Assembly: GCA_003649715.1 (NCBI GenBank)
Contig: QMSS01000010.1
Location: 1-19,503, forward strand
Reading direction: 5' to 3'
DNA length: 19,503 nucleotides
Origin: Thermoplasmata archaeon
GTDB lineage: Archaea; Thermoplasmatota; E2; DHVEG-1
Part shown: piece by piece, positions 1-7,373 of the stretch
Layout: each line of letters begins with the position of its first letter
Numbering within the stretch: the first letter of the stretch is position 1
Notes under the pieces: generated by a model
What the model saw: the letters and a program-made list of their open reading frames with translations, nothing else
Told to the model about the DNA's origin: nothing
Databases searched by the model: none
Program-made: the position numbers and the translations under genes

Positions 1-2
1 AT

Positions 3-104
3 GCAATAGAGGGTTGGTTTAAATATCCTAAAGTCAAGGCTCAAAAAGGTTCTGGAAACGTTTTCCTTTCAATGCTTCAAAGGAAAGTGTTGAAAGTTGG
101 ATAA
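3..104 (+). pseudogene. possible C-terminal tail of a transposase (truncated by window start)
   Basis: An open frame enters from the left edge and stops at 102-104, giving 34 residues that begin AIEGWFKYPKVKAQKG. A short IEGWF-type stretch followed by a basic tail resembles the C-terminal ends of some DDE transposases. The piece is too short to assign a family. The first catalytic regions would lie outside the window. A small palindrome (144-154) lies 40 nt downstream and could mark an element end. Chance reading-through of AT-rich DNA is a real alternative. Confidence 0.25.
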
Positions 105-143
105 AAGCGTTTGTAACACTCTAATATGGAGGTGAGAATTTCT

Positions 144-154
144 TGACAGTGTCA
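144..154. repeat. short perfect palindrome TGACA-G-TGTCA
   Basis: Two 5-bp arms flank one central base. The site lies just after the possible transposase tail, so it could belong to the terminal region of an insertion element or be a protein-binding site. The arms are short enough that chance is plausible. Confidence 0.3.
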
Positions 155-384
155 CTCTTTTTTCATTCTCAAGATCTGAAGCCATCTTTCAATTATCTAG
201 ATATTTTTCCATCCAAATATCTCTGTCTCCGTTTTTTATTTCTCATCATATTTCAATAGAAGATGAACTCTATCTCTTATAAAACCTAGAAGGGAAAAGA
301 AGAAAACTTTATTTGTACTAATCTATCATCCACATGTCGTCATATTGGAGAGGAATTTCATTCCCAAAACATCTAAATATCAAA

Positions 385-396
385 GATATATTATAC
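385..396 (+). promoter_or_regulatory. TATA-like box of the GfcR-like gene
   Basis: GATATATTATAC is centred about 37 nt before the ATG at 427. With the usual archaeal distance of about 25-27 nt from the box to the transcript start, the message would begin near 415-417. That leaves a leader of about 10 nt and no room for a Shine-Dalgarno site. Confidence 0.45.
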
Positions 397-426
397 ACGT
401 ATCATTCCAAATAGGTGTATAGGAAT

Positions 427-1008
427 ATGAAGGAGATAGAAATTCTCATAGAAAAGGCATTGAAATATAAAGAGAGTGGATTTACAGATTATGAGATTGC
501 GGAGGAGCTAAATGTATCAAAGGAAACAGCGGTATGGCTTTTAAACAAGGGAAGAAAGAAAAAACCAGAGGGAGATGTCAAAATAGGTTGGCGTTCTATA
601 GGAGTGTATCCATCTCGTATAGGATTTATCTCAGATGCATTATGCGACATTTTATTAGAAGAATGTGAGAAAAGGGATCTTGATGTTGACACAGTTATAG
701 GTATCGCCATAAATGGTATTCCATATGCCACATTTGTTGCAGAAAAACTAGGTTTAGAGCTCGCAATATTTAGACCACATCATCAGAAATCAGGTGCGTT
801 TTGCTCAAACTATGCAGGTGTTTCTGAAAAAAATGTTGTTATGATAGACGATGTTGTGGGAACAGGTGAAACACTTAGAAGTGCGATAAAAGCAACAAAA
901 AAAGAGAAGGGAAACCCGGTACTGTGTCTATGTATTCTAAACAAACGTGCCACTAATGATGTTGATGGAGTTCCTTTACGTTCGCTCATAAGAGCAAGAG
1001 TCATCTAA
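427..1008 (+). CDS. gfcR: GfcR-like transcriptional regulator (HTH plus orotate phosphoribosyltransferase-like domain)
   Basis: The 193-residue protein has an N-terminal helix-turn-helix (about residues 14-40, FTDYEIAEELNVSKETAVWL) fused to a type I phosphoribosyltransferase fold. The PRPP-binding loop is clear: IDDVVGTGET at about residues 140-149. This architecture matches the archaeal 'PyrE-like' regulators. The characterised member is Haloferax volcanii GfcR, an activator of glucose-degradation genes that uses the PRT domain as a sensor rather than an enzyme. A role here in sugar catabolism is inferred from that family and from the gapdh and pgk genes about 3 kb downstream. I chose ATG 427 because MKEIEILIEKAL aligns with the usual start of the family. 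GTG 415 is an alternative and sits almost exactly at the predicted transcript start. A true orotate phosphoribosyltransferase is less likely given the HTH. Confidence 0.85.
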   Translation: MKEIEILIEKALKYKESGFTDYEIAEELNVSKETAVWLLNKGRKKKPEGDVKIGWRSIGVYPSRIGFISDALCDILLEECEKRDLDVDTVIGIAINGIPYATFVAEKLGLELAIFRPHHQKSGAFCSNYAGVSEKNVVMIDDVVGTGETLRSAIKATKKEKGNPVLCLCILNKRATNDVDGVPLRSLIRARVI

Positions 1009-1058
1009 AAAAACAAATTGTTTCTCCTCATAACTAATCCTGATTGGGGGATAGATGG

Positions 1059-1070
1059 TTTAAATAAAAT
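1059..1070 (+). promoter_or_regulatory. TATA-like box for lysS
   Basis: TTTAAATAAAAT lies in the 181-nt gap before lysS. It would start a transcript near 1090, giving a leader of about 100 nt that ends in the GAGGAG ribosome-binding site at 1177-1182. It is a moderate match in AT-rich DNA. Confidence 0.35.
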
Positions 1071-1176
1071 TTCAGGAGAAAAGAAAAAGCAGTATATCTC
1101 CAATACGTTAGTAGGCTATCATTCCAAAACATGGGTGCGGATCCAAAAAGAAATTCTCTTAGAAAAAGGAATAGAT

Positions 1177-1182
1177 GAGGAG
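1177..1182 (+). promoter_or_regulatory. ribosome-binding site deciding the lysS start
   Basis: GAGGAG stands 7 nt before ATG 1190. This supports 1190 over the in-frame ATG at 1175, which itself overlaps the site. Confidence 0.6.
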
Positions 1183-1189
1183 TTTTTCT

Positions 1190-2740
1190 ATGCATTGGGC
1201 AGATGTCTTAGCAGAAAGACTACTGGAAAAGGGGAAAAAACATGTCCTAGCCACAGGCATAACGCCATCAGGCCCAATCCATATAGGGAATATGAGAGAG
1301 ATACTAACAACAGATGCAGTCTACAGATGTCTAATCGAGAGAGGAGGAGAAGCTGATTTCATCTACATAGCAGATGATTTTGATCCACTTAGAAAAGTAT
1401 ACCCCTATCTACCAGAATATTATAAAGAGCATGTTGGAAAACCCATATCCGATATCCCCTGTCCATGCAACGAGCATAAAAGCTATGCTGATCATTATCT
1501 AAGCTCTTTTCTATCATCATTGCAAGAAATAGGTGTAAAACCACGTGTATACCGGGCAAGTGAGATGTACAAAAAAGGAGACTATTCTAATGCTATACAA
1601 ACAGCTTTAGAAAACACCGAGAAAATAAGAGAAATAATCGAGGGCATATCAAATAGAAGACTGCCTAGAGAATGGCTTCCATTCAACATAAGATGTGAGA
1701 GATGTGGTAGACTGACATATACAAAACCAGTTCTATACGAATATCCCTCTGTTGAATATAAATGTTCCTGTGGATATGAAGGAGAAGCAGATATCAGAGA
1801 AGGAGGAACAGGAAAACTACCATGGAGAATCGATTGGCCTGCTAGATGGAAGATGCTGAATATAACATTCGAACCATGCGGAAAGGATCTAGCAACAACA
1901 GGTGGAGCAAAGGATACGGGAATAAAAATCGTAAAAGAAATATTCGAATATCCACCACCAGAAATAGTAGTCTACGAGTTCATACTACTCAAAGGAAAAG
2001 GAGCAATGCATAGTTCCAAAGGCACTGCCATCACTGCTGAAGAAATGCTGCATATGACACCACCAGAGGTACTAAGATTCCTAATAATGAAAAATCAGCC
2101 TAACAAACACATCCTATTCGACTCAGGCATGGGAATACTAAACCTCATAGATGAGTATGACAGAGAAGAAAGAGCATACTTTGGAAAAGAAATAGAGACA
2201 CGTGGGATGAAAGATATAAGAAAAACCTACGAACTATCGCAACCACACACCGTACCAAAAAAACCACCATATCAGATACCATACAGACACTTGGTAACAC
2301 TAACACAACTAGGAAAAAACTGGGATGAGATAAAACAAATTCTTCTAAGAACAAAACAGATACCAAGAAACCTCGATAGAGACGATGAAAAAAGATTGAA
2401 ACAAAGAACAGAACATGCACGGTACTGGCTAAAAAAATTTGCACCAGACACAATGAAATTCGAACTGCAAAAGAAAAAACCAGACATACATCTAACAGAT
2501 GAACAAAAAAGGTTTATCTCCAGACTAACAAAAACTCTATCCAACATAGAATGGGAAGCAGAAAAAATCCATAATGCAATCTACAAAACAGCAGAAAAAG
2601 AAAACATGCAGATAAAAACAGCGTTCAAAACAATATATCAACTACTGCTAAACCAGGAAAAAGGACCACGAGCAGGATACTTCCTATCAAACTTGGACAA
2701 AAAATTTGTCATAAACAGACTGAAAGAAACAGTTAAATAA
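1190..2740 (+). CDS. lysS: lysyl-tRNA synthetase, class I
   Basis: LysRS attaches lysine to tRNA-Lys in the cytoplasm. This 516-residue protein is the class I (Rossmann-fold) form typical of many archaea, not the class II form. The HIGH signature reads HIGN at residues 31-34, inside ATGITPSGPIHIGNMRE. The KMSKS-equivalent loop is MHSSKG at about 273-278. Between them lies a zinc-ribbon-like insertion with CERC...CSCG (about residues 164-200). The C-terminal part is helical and lysine-rich, as expected for the anticodon-binding domain. The start at 1190 gives MHWADV, the usual N-terminus of the family, and has a well-placed GAGGAG. The last third of the gene becomes markedly A- and C-rich on the coding strand, a bias that continues through the following genes. 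Confidence 0.96.
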   Translation: MHWADVLAERLLEKGKKHVLATGITPSGPIHIGNMREILTTDAVYRCLIERGGEADFIYIADDFDPLRKVYPYLPEYYKEHVGKPISDIPCPCNEHKSYADHYLSSFLSSLQEIGVKPRVYRASEMYKKGDYSNAIQTALENTEKIREIIEGISNRRLPREWLPFNIRCERCGRLTYTKPVLYEYPSVEYKCSCGYEGEADIREGGTGKLPWRIDWPARWKMLNITFEPCGKDLATTGGAKDTGIKIVKEIFEYPPPEIVVYEFILLKGKGAMHSSKGTAITAEEMLHMTPPEVLRFLIMKNQPNKHILFDSGMGILNLIDEYDREERAYFGKEIETRGMKDIRKTYELSQPHTVPKKPPYQIPYRHLVTLTQLGKNWDEIKQILLRTKQIPRNLDRDDEKRLKQRTEHARYWLKKFAPDTMKFELQKKKPDIHLTDEQKRFISRLTKTLSNIEWEAEKIHNAIYKTAEKENMQIKTAFKTIYQLLLNQEKGPRAGYFLSNLDKKFVINRLKETVK

Positions 2741-2787
2741 AAAAACATAGAAAAAAGAAAGCAAAATAAAATTTCTTTTTGTGGAAC

Positions 2788-4038
2788 ATGAAAATATATG
2801 TAGAGGATTATGGCTGTACTGCAAACAAAAATGATACAAGTATACTACTAGGTATCCTAAAGCAAGATAGACATAGAATCGTCAAAAAAATAGATGATGC
2901 CGATGTTCTAATACTAGTAACCTGCACAGTCATAGGCACAACAGAACAACGTATGCTGTCACGCCTAAAAGTATTCAAAAAAACAAACAAAAAACTAGTG
3001 GTTACAGGATGCATGGCAGCAGTTCAACCAGATCTAATACGATCTATTGCACCAGATGCAAAAATATTGCCGCCAAGATACAATCATCACATATTAGACA
3101 TCATAACGGAAAAAAAGGATATTGCCTTTGTAGAAAAAAACAAAACCCTGATGCCAAAATACTACCATGGAATAACCGCACCTATTGCTATAGCTGAGGG
3201 ATGTACATCATCATGTTCCTACTGTATAACACGTTTTGCAAGAGGAAAACTAACTAGTTATCCTATACATGAGATCATACAAGACATACATGCTGCTCTC
3301 AAACAAGGATGTAAGGAAATACAGATAACAGCGCAGGACACAGCATCATATGGTCTAGACACTGGAAGCAACCTAGCTAGACTTCTATCAGAAATATGCA
3401 GCATCAAAGCATCATTCAAAATAAGAGTAGGCATGATGAACCCTTTTACAACACTCAAAAACCTTGACAGCATTCTAGAGGCCTATGCAGACAACAAAAT
3501 CTACAAATTCCTGCACCTACCAGTTCAATCAGGAGATAATACTATACTAAAAAGAATGAACAGAGGATACACCGTAGAGGATTTCATGGGAATAATTAGG
3601 AGATTCAGAAAGAGATATCCTGAGATCACAATAGCAACAGACATCATAGTAGGCTTCCCCGGTGAAACAAAAGAACACTTCCAGCACACAATAGATCTAA
3701 TCAAAAAAACGAAGCCAGATGTTGTAAACATAACTAGATACTCCACACGGCCATATACAGAGGCAAAAAAAATGAAAAAAATTCCGACAGACATAGTAAA
3801 AGAAAGATCAAAAAAACTGACAGAAATATGCAAAAAAATTGCGGAGACAAACAATCTACGACATGTTGGAAAAAAATACGATATTCTTATCGTAGAAAAA
3901 GGAAAAAACAACACATATATTGGTAGAACAGAAAACTATAAACCCATAGTGATAAAAGAAAAAGTGAAAATAGGAAGTTTTGTAACAGTAGAAATAGAGA
4001 ATGCAGAAACAACACACCTAGTCGGAAAACTTATATAG
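2788..4038 (+). CDS. tRNA t6A37 methylthiotransferase (e-MtaB/CDKAL1-type radical SAM enzyme)
   Basis: The 416-residue enzyme has the three-part layout of methylthiotransferases. The N-terminal MTTase domain has cluster-binding cysteines at C10, C46 and C75. The radical SAM core has CxxxCxxC at C139, C143 and C146 (GCTSSCSYC). A C-terminal TRAM domain spans about 355-416. Archaeal members of this e-MtaB group convert t6A at position 37 of ANN-decoding tRNAs to ms2t6A. The t6A substrate is made by the KEOPS complex, whose Pcc1 subunit is encoded at 11829 in this window. A TTG nine bases upstream (2779) is possible, but ATG 2788 (MKIYVEDYGC) fits the family start. The gene lies 47 nt after lysS and 33 nt before gapdh, so co-transcription is plausible. 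I assign this specificity rather than MiaB or RimO from the archaeal context and overall sequence character. Confidence 0.9.
   Translation: MKIYVEDYGCTANKNDTSILLGILKQDRHRIVKKIDDADVLILVTCTVIGTTEQRMLSRLKVFKKTNKKLVVTGCMAAVQPDLIRSIAPDAKILPPRYNHHILDIITEKKDIAFVEKNKTLMPKYYHGITAPIAIAEGCTSSCSYCITRFARGKLTSYPIHEIIQDIHAALKQGCKEIQITAQDTASYGLDTGSNLARLLSEICSIKASFKIRVGMMNPFTTLKNLDSILEAYADNKIYKFLHLPVQSGDNTILKRMNRGYTVEDFMGIIRRFRKRYPEITIATDIIVGFPGETKEHFQHTIDLIKKTKPDVVNITRYSTRPYTEAKKMKKIPTDIVKERSKKLTEICKKIAETNNLRHVGKKYDILIVEKGKNNTYIGRTENYKPIVIKEKVKIGSFVTVEIENAETTHLVGKLI
4030..4037 (+). promoter_or_regulatory. TATA-like box of the GAPDH gene
   Basis: CTTATATA overlaps the stop region of the preceding gene. It predicts a transcript start near 4060, so the gapdh message would have a leader of only about 10 nt before ATG 4072, or be nearly leaderless from GTG 4063. 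Confidence 0.45.
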
Positions 4039-4071
4039 AACAAACATGTTTTTAAGAAAACCGTGGATGGG

Positions 4072-5085
4072 ATGATACGAGTAGCGATAAATGGTTTTGG
4101 GAGAATAGGTAGAAACACATTAAGGGCAGCACTTGCACACTCACAATATGGAAAAAAATTTGAAATAGTTGCTGTAAATGATCTAGGAAACACAGCAACA
4201 CTTGCTCATCTCCTCAAATATGACTCCATATATGGAAAATTCGATGGAGAAATAAATGCCAGAGATAATGGAATAGAAATTAATGGGAAACTCATAACAT
4301 TTTTCTCACAGGTAAACCCATCAAAACTGCCCTGGAAAAAGCTAGACATAGATGTAGCATTAGAATCCACTGGAGTATTCCGAACAAGAGAAGGAGCAAC
4401 AAAACATCTGCAGGCAGGAGCAAAAAAAGTACTAATATCGGCACCAGCAAAAGAACCTGATGTAACCATCGTACTTGGTGTAAACGAACACACCTATGAC
4501 CCAGACAAACACCGCATCATATCAATGGCCTCATGCACAACCAACAGCATAGCACCACCAGCCAAAATACTAAACGACAAATTCGGAATAGAAAAAGGAT
4601 TCCTAACCACAGTACATTCCTACACCGGCGACCAAAGGATACTAGACTTCCCACACAAAGACCTAAGAAGAGCAAGAGCAGCAGCAATGTCCATCATCCC
4701 CACCACCACAGGAGCAGCAAAAGCAACAGCACTAGTAATACCAGAACTAAAAGGCAAAATGGATGGAATAGCCATAAGAGTACCAACACCAGATGGATCA
4801 CTAACAGACTTCACAGCAATACTCAAAAGAGAAACAACCAAAGAAGAAATAAACAAGGAACTAAAAAAAGCAGCAGAAACACAGCTAAAAGGAATAATGC
4901 AATACACAGAAGAACCACTAGTATCAGCAGACATAATAGGAAACCCACACTCCGCAATAATCGATGGGCAAAGCACCAACGTCATAGGAGAAAAAAACAA
5001 CCTCATCAAAATACTCTCATGGTATGACAACGAATGGGGATACTCCTGCAGACTGGTAGATCTCATAAACTATATGTTTAAATAA
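4072..5085 (+). CDS. gap: glyceraldehyde-3-phosphate dehydrogenase, type I (bacterial/eukaryal type)
   Basis: This 337-residue enzyme oxidises glyceraldehyde 3-phosphate to 1,3-bisphosphoglycerate, supplying the next gene's product, PGK. The N-terminal Rossmann motif is INGFGRIGR (residues 6-14), with VND at 35-37 in the cofactor-selecting strand. The catalytic cysteine is C155 in SMASCTTNS, and H182 in TVHSYTGDQ is its partner. The S-loop carries KDLRRARAAA. These are type I features. The type II GAPDH most archaea use for gluconeogenesis looks different. Type I enzymes in archaea (for example haloarchaeal GapI) are considered to be of bacterial origin and serve glycolysis. Whether NAD or NADP is used cannot be settled by eye. 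ATG 4072 is the expected family start. GTG 4063 is an alternative. Codon use is strongly A/C-biased. Confidence 0.95.
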   Translation: MIRVAINGFGRIGRNTLRAALAHSQYGKKFEIVAVNDLGNTATLAHLLKYDSIYGKFDGEINARDNGIEINGKLITFFSQVNPSKLPWKKLDIDVALESTGVFRTREGATKHLQAGAKKVLISAPAKEPDVTIVLGVNEHTYDPDKHRIISMASCTTNSIAPPAKILNDKFGIEKGFLTTVHSYTGDQRILDFPHKDLRRARAAAMSIIPTTTGAAKATALVIPELKGKMDGIAIRVPTPDGSLTDFTAILKRETTKEEINKELKKAAETQLKGIMQYTEEPLVSADIIGNPHSAIIDGQSTNVIGEKNNLIKILSWYDNEWGYSCRLVDLINYMFK

Positions 5086-5116
5086 AAAAACAAACATAAC
5101 CACAAATACAAAAAAG

Positions 5117-5126
5117 TATTTTAAAC
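5117..5126 (+). promoter_or_regulatory. TATA-like box of the PGK gene
   Basis: TATTTTAAAC lies in the 86-nt gap after gapdh. It predicts a transcript start near 5147, which coincides with an out-of-frame ATG (5147). The purine-rich GAGGAGG at 5152-5158 would then be the ribosome-binding site for pgk, with a rather long 13-nt spacing. Confidence 0.4.
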
Positions 5127-5171
5127 AAAATTGCCTTTGTAGAAAAATGGAGAGGAGGACAGATCTACTTT

Positions 5172-6410
5172 ATGAAAGAATACAACACATTAGATGATTT
5201 TAATCTAGAAAACAAAACCATCCTACTAAGAGTAGACTTCAACATGCCACTAGACAAAAAAACACTAGACATACTAGACACAACAAGAATAAAACAGGCA
5301 CTACCCACCATCAAAGAACTAACACAAAAAAAAGCGAAAACCGTCATACTAGCACATCAAGGAAGACCAGGAAGCTGGGACTTCACATCCCTACAAAAAC
5401 ATGCACAGGCATTAGAAAAAATACTTGGAAAAAAAGTAGAATTCATCAACGACATATTCGGAGAAAAAGCAAAAAATGCCATAAAAAAACTTCAACCAGG
5501 ACAAATAATACTACTAGACAACATCAGAAAATTCCCAGGTGAAACAGAAAAAAAATCTGCAGAAGAACATGCAAAATCAGAACTAGTACAAAACCTATAC
5601 CCACTAGCAGACATATTCGTAAACGACGCATTCGCAGCCGCACACAGACCACAATGCTCACTAATAGGCTTCACCGCAGTACTACCATCATGTGCAGGCA
5701 GACTAATGGAAAAAGAACTAACAACACTAGACAAAATCATCAAAAACCCAGAAAAACCATCCACATTCCTATTCGGCGGAGCAAAATTCTCAGACACCAT
5801 AACAACCATACAACATCTACTAAAAAACAACACAGCAGACAACATCATACTCACAGGATTACCAGCCAATGCATTCCTCAAAGCCAAAGGAATAAAACTT
5901 GGAGAAAAAAACGAAAAAACACTAAAAGAAGAAGGAACACCAGAACAATTCAAAAAAATCAAAGAAATACTAGATGAATACAAAGAAAACATACATCTAC
6001 CCATAGATCTAGCAATAGACAAAAACAACAAAAGACAAGAAATAGACATCATCAAGCTACCAACCAAATACAGCATCTACGACATCGGCACAAAAACAAT
6101 AGAAAAATTCAAAAAAATACTATCAAACTCAAAAACAATATTCCTATCGGGTCCATGTGGAGTCTTCGAAAAACCATCATTCATGAAAGGAACAAAAGAA
6201 ATATTCACCTTCATAGCCAACTCCAAAGCATATACTATAGCCGGAGGAGGACACACAATTGCAGCAATAAAACAAATGAAAATCGAAAACAAAATATCAC
6301 ACATAAGCACCGGTGGTGGATCCCTAGAAAAATTTATGATGGGTGAAAAACTCTCAGTAGTCGAAGCACTACGAAAAGCAAAACAAACACTTATGATCCA
6401 ACAAAAATAA
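5172..6410 (+). CDS. pgk: phosphoglycerate kinase
   Basis: PGK transfers phosphate between 1,3-bisphosphoglycerate and ADP, directly downstream of GAPDH in glycolysis. The 412-residue length and sequence are those of archaeal PGK. Visible family elements are the substrate-binding RVDFNMP (20-26), HQGRPG (62-67) and DNIRKFPGE (116-124), the glycine-rich GGAKFSDT segment in the middle of the protein, and the C-terminal nucleotide-site loop STGGGSLEKFM. ATG 5172 gives MKEYNTLDDF, a normal start, with GAGGAGG 13 nt upstream. The coding strand is extremely rich in A and C: for example 42 of 60 bases in 5221-5280 are A or C, and only 7 are G. The partner gap gene is 86 nt upstream on the same strand. 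Confidence 0.96.
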   Translation: MKEYNTLDDFNLENKTILLRVDFNMPLDKKTLDILDTTRIKQALPTIKELTQKKAKTVILAHQGRPGSWDFTSLQKHAQALEKILGKKVEFINDIFGEKAKNAIKKLQPGQIILLDNIRKFPGETEKKSAEEHAKSELVQNLYPLADIFVNDAFAAAHRPQCSLIGFTAVLPSCAGRLMEKELTTLDKIIKNPEKPSTFLFGGAKFSDTITTIQHLLKNNTADNIILTGLPANAFLKAKGIKLGEKNEKTLKEEGTPEQFKKIKEILDEYKENIHLPIDLAIDKNNKRQEIDIIKLPTKYSIYDIGTKTIEKFKKILSNSKTIFLSGPCGVFEKPSFMKGTKEIFTFIANSKAYTIAGGGHTIAAIKQMKIENKISHISTGGGSLEKFMMGEKLSVVEALRKAKQTLMIQQK

Positions 6411-6489
6411 AAAACTAGGAATCAAAAAAACTCATTATTTTCTTTTACACTTCACGCAAAAAAAAGAAGAGGAAAAAAACTGGTAGAAT

Positions 6490-6563
6490 GGGCTGGTAGA
6501 TCAGACTGGTAGATCGCCACCTTCGCAAGGTGGAGGCCATGGGTTCAAATCCCATCCAGTCCA
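6490..6563 (+). tRNA. tRNA-Ala (anticodon CGC)
   Basis: A complete 74-nt cloverleaf can be folded by hand. The acceptor stem is GGGCTGG/CCAGTCC with a G3-U70 wobble, the alanine identity element. The D stem is GATC/GATC. The anticodon stem CCACC/GGTGG encloses TTCGCAA, so the anticodon is CGC (6522-6524), reading GCG. The T stem is ATGGG/CCCAT around TTCAAAT, and the discriminator base is A. There is no encoded CCA and no intron. The gene lies 79 nt after pgk on the same strand. Confidence 0.95.
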
Positions 6564-6691
6564 CTTACAAAAAAAAATCAAAAGAAATTATCAAAACTAT
6601 CTGTAAAAAAATTATTATGACTATTTTAACATTAGGAGGAACAACAGAGACGCTGAAATATAATTGCTAAACCTTTGTCCAACAAATATTT

Positions 6692-6701
6692 TTTTAATAA
6701 A
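6692..6701 (+). promoter_or_regulatory. TATA-like box of queE
   Basis: TTTTAATAAA is centred about 32 nt before ATG 6729. It predicts a leader of only about 5 nt for that start and would be too close for ATG 6711. Confidence 0.4.
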
Positions 6702-6728
6702 CAAAACAATATGATGCTATTAGATAAA

Positions 6729-7373
6729 ATGATGATAAACGAGATTTTTTACTCCATACAAGGCGAGGGAAAATGGACTGGACTACCAAACATATTCATA
6801 AGAACAACTGGATGTAATCTAAGATGTTCCTTCTGCGACACACAATATGCATATAAAAATGGTAGAGAGATGAGCATAGAAGAGATAGCAAGAAGGATCA
6901 AAAAATATCCCTGTAAATATGTATGCTTAACAGGCGGAGAACCACTGCTGCAAAAAGACACGATAGATTTGATAAAAAAACTCATCGAAGAAAACTATAG
7001 TATCTGTTTAGAAACAAATGGTAGTCTAAACATCGAAAAAATACTTGTAAACATAAAAAACAGAAAACATTTGATAATCTCATTAGACATAAAATGTCCC
7101 TCCTCAAATATGCACCAAAAAATGTATCTAAACAACATATCTCTTCTAAATAAGAATGATCAGCTAAAGTTTGTGATCCTAGATAAAAAAGATTATGAGT
7201 ATGCAAAAAATATTATAAGAAAGCATAAACCACAATGCACAGTTTTTTTCCAACCAGTATGGGGGATAGACCCCATCATACTCTCTAGATGGATATTATC
7301 CGATGGTCTGAACATACGATTGAGTTTACAGATTCATAAAATAATCTGGGGAGACAAAAAGAGAGGAGTCTAA
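6729..7373 (+). CDS. queE: 7-carboxy-7-deazaguanine synthase (radical SAM)
   Basis: QueE converts 6-carboxy-tetrahydropterin to 7-carboxy-7-deazaguanine, the precursor that archaea use to make archaeosine at position 15 of tRNA. The 214-residue protein starts INEIFYSIQGEG, the usual QueE opening. It carries the variant radical SAM motif GCNLRCSFCDT with C29, C33 and C36, then LTGGEPLLQ and LETNG. It ends with the typical SLQIHKIIWG...RGV. Several in-frame starts exist (TTG 6675, ATG 6711, 6714, 6729). I chose 6729 because it matches the family N-terminus and the TATA-box distance. The partner genes queC and queD are not in this window. The codon use is balanced, unlike the A/C-rich pgk just upstream. 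Confidence 0.93.
   Translation: MMINEIFYSIQGEGKWTGLPNIFIRTTGCNLRCSFCDTQYAYKNGREMSIEEIARRIKKYPCKYVCLTGGEPLLQKDTIDLIKKLIEENYSICLETNGSLNIEKILVNIKNRKHLIISLDIKCPSSNMHQKMYLNNISLLNKNDQLKFVILDKKDYEYAKNIIRKHKPQCTVFFQPVWGIDPIILSRWILSDGLNIRLSLQIHKIIWGDKKRGV

Larger units (their letters stand above)
105..426. other. non-coding stretch upstream of the GfcR-like gene
   Basis: No convincing reading frame was found on either strand between the possible transposase tail and the regulator gene. The stretch holds the palindrome TGACA-G-TGTCA (144-154), T-rich tracts around 156-240 on the plus strand, and the TATA-like promoter at 385-396. No RNA-gene-like fold with high GC stands out. Confidence 0.5.

Noticed and set aside
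400..1128. The 12-mer TATCATTCCAAA occurs at 400-411 (before the GfcR-like gene) and 1117-1128 (before lysS)
   Set aside because: Repeats of this length are expected several times by chance in about 20 kb of AT-rich DNA, and the two copies sit at different distances from the starts.
1018..1356. A 112-codon plus-strand frame overlapping the 5' end of lysS
   Set aside because: It begins with TTG without a ribosome site, and its second half is the shadow of lysS, whose identity is certain. The part before 1190 alone is short and unrecognised.
4533..5977. Long plus-strand frames rich in N, T, Q, R and K inside gapdh and pgk
   Set aside because: They are shifted-frame translations of A/C-rich coding DNA (codons such as ACA, CAA, AAC), not genes.
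6617..6670. A 17-codon ORF starting MTILTLGGTTETLK, faintly like the start of a cobalamin-pathway reductase
   Set aside because: It is too short, stops immediately and has no continuation in another frame. The likeness rests on a few residues.
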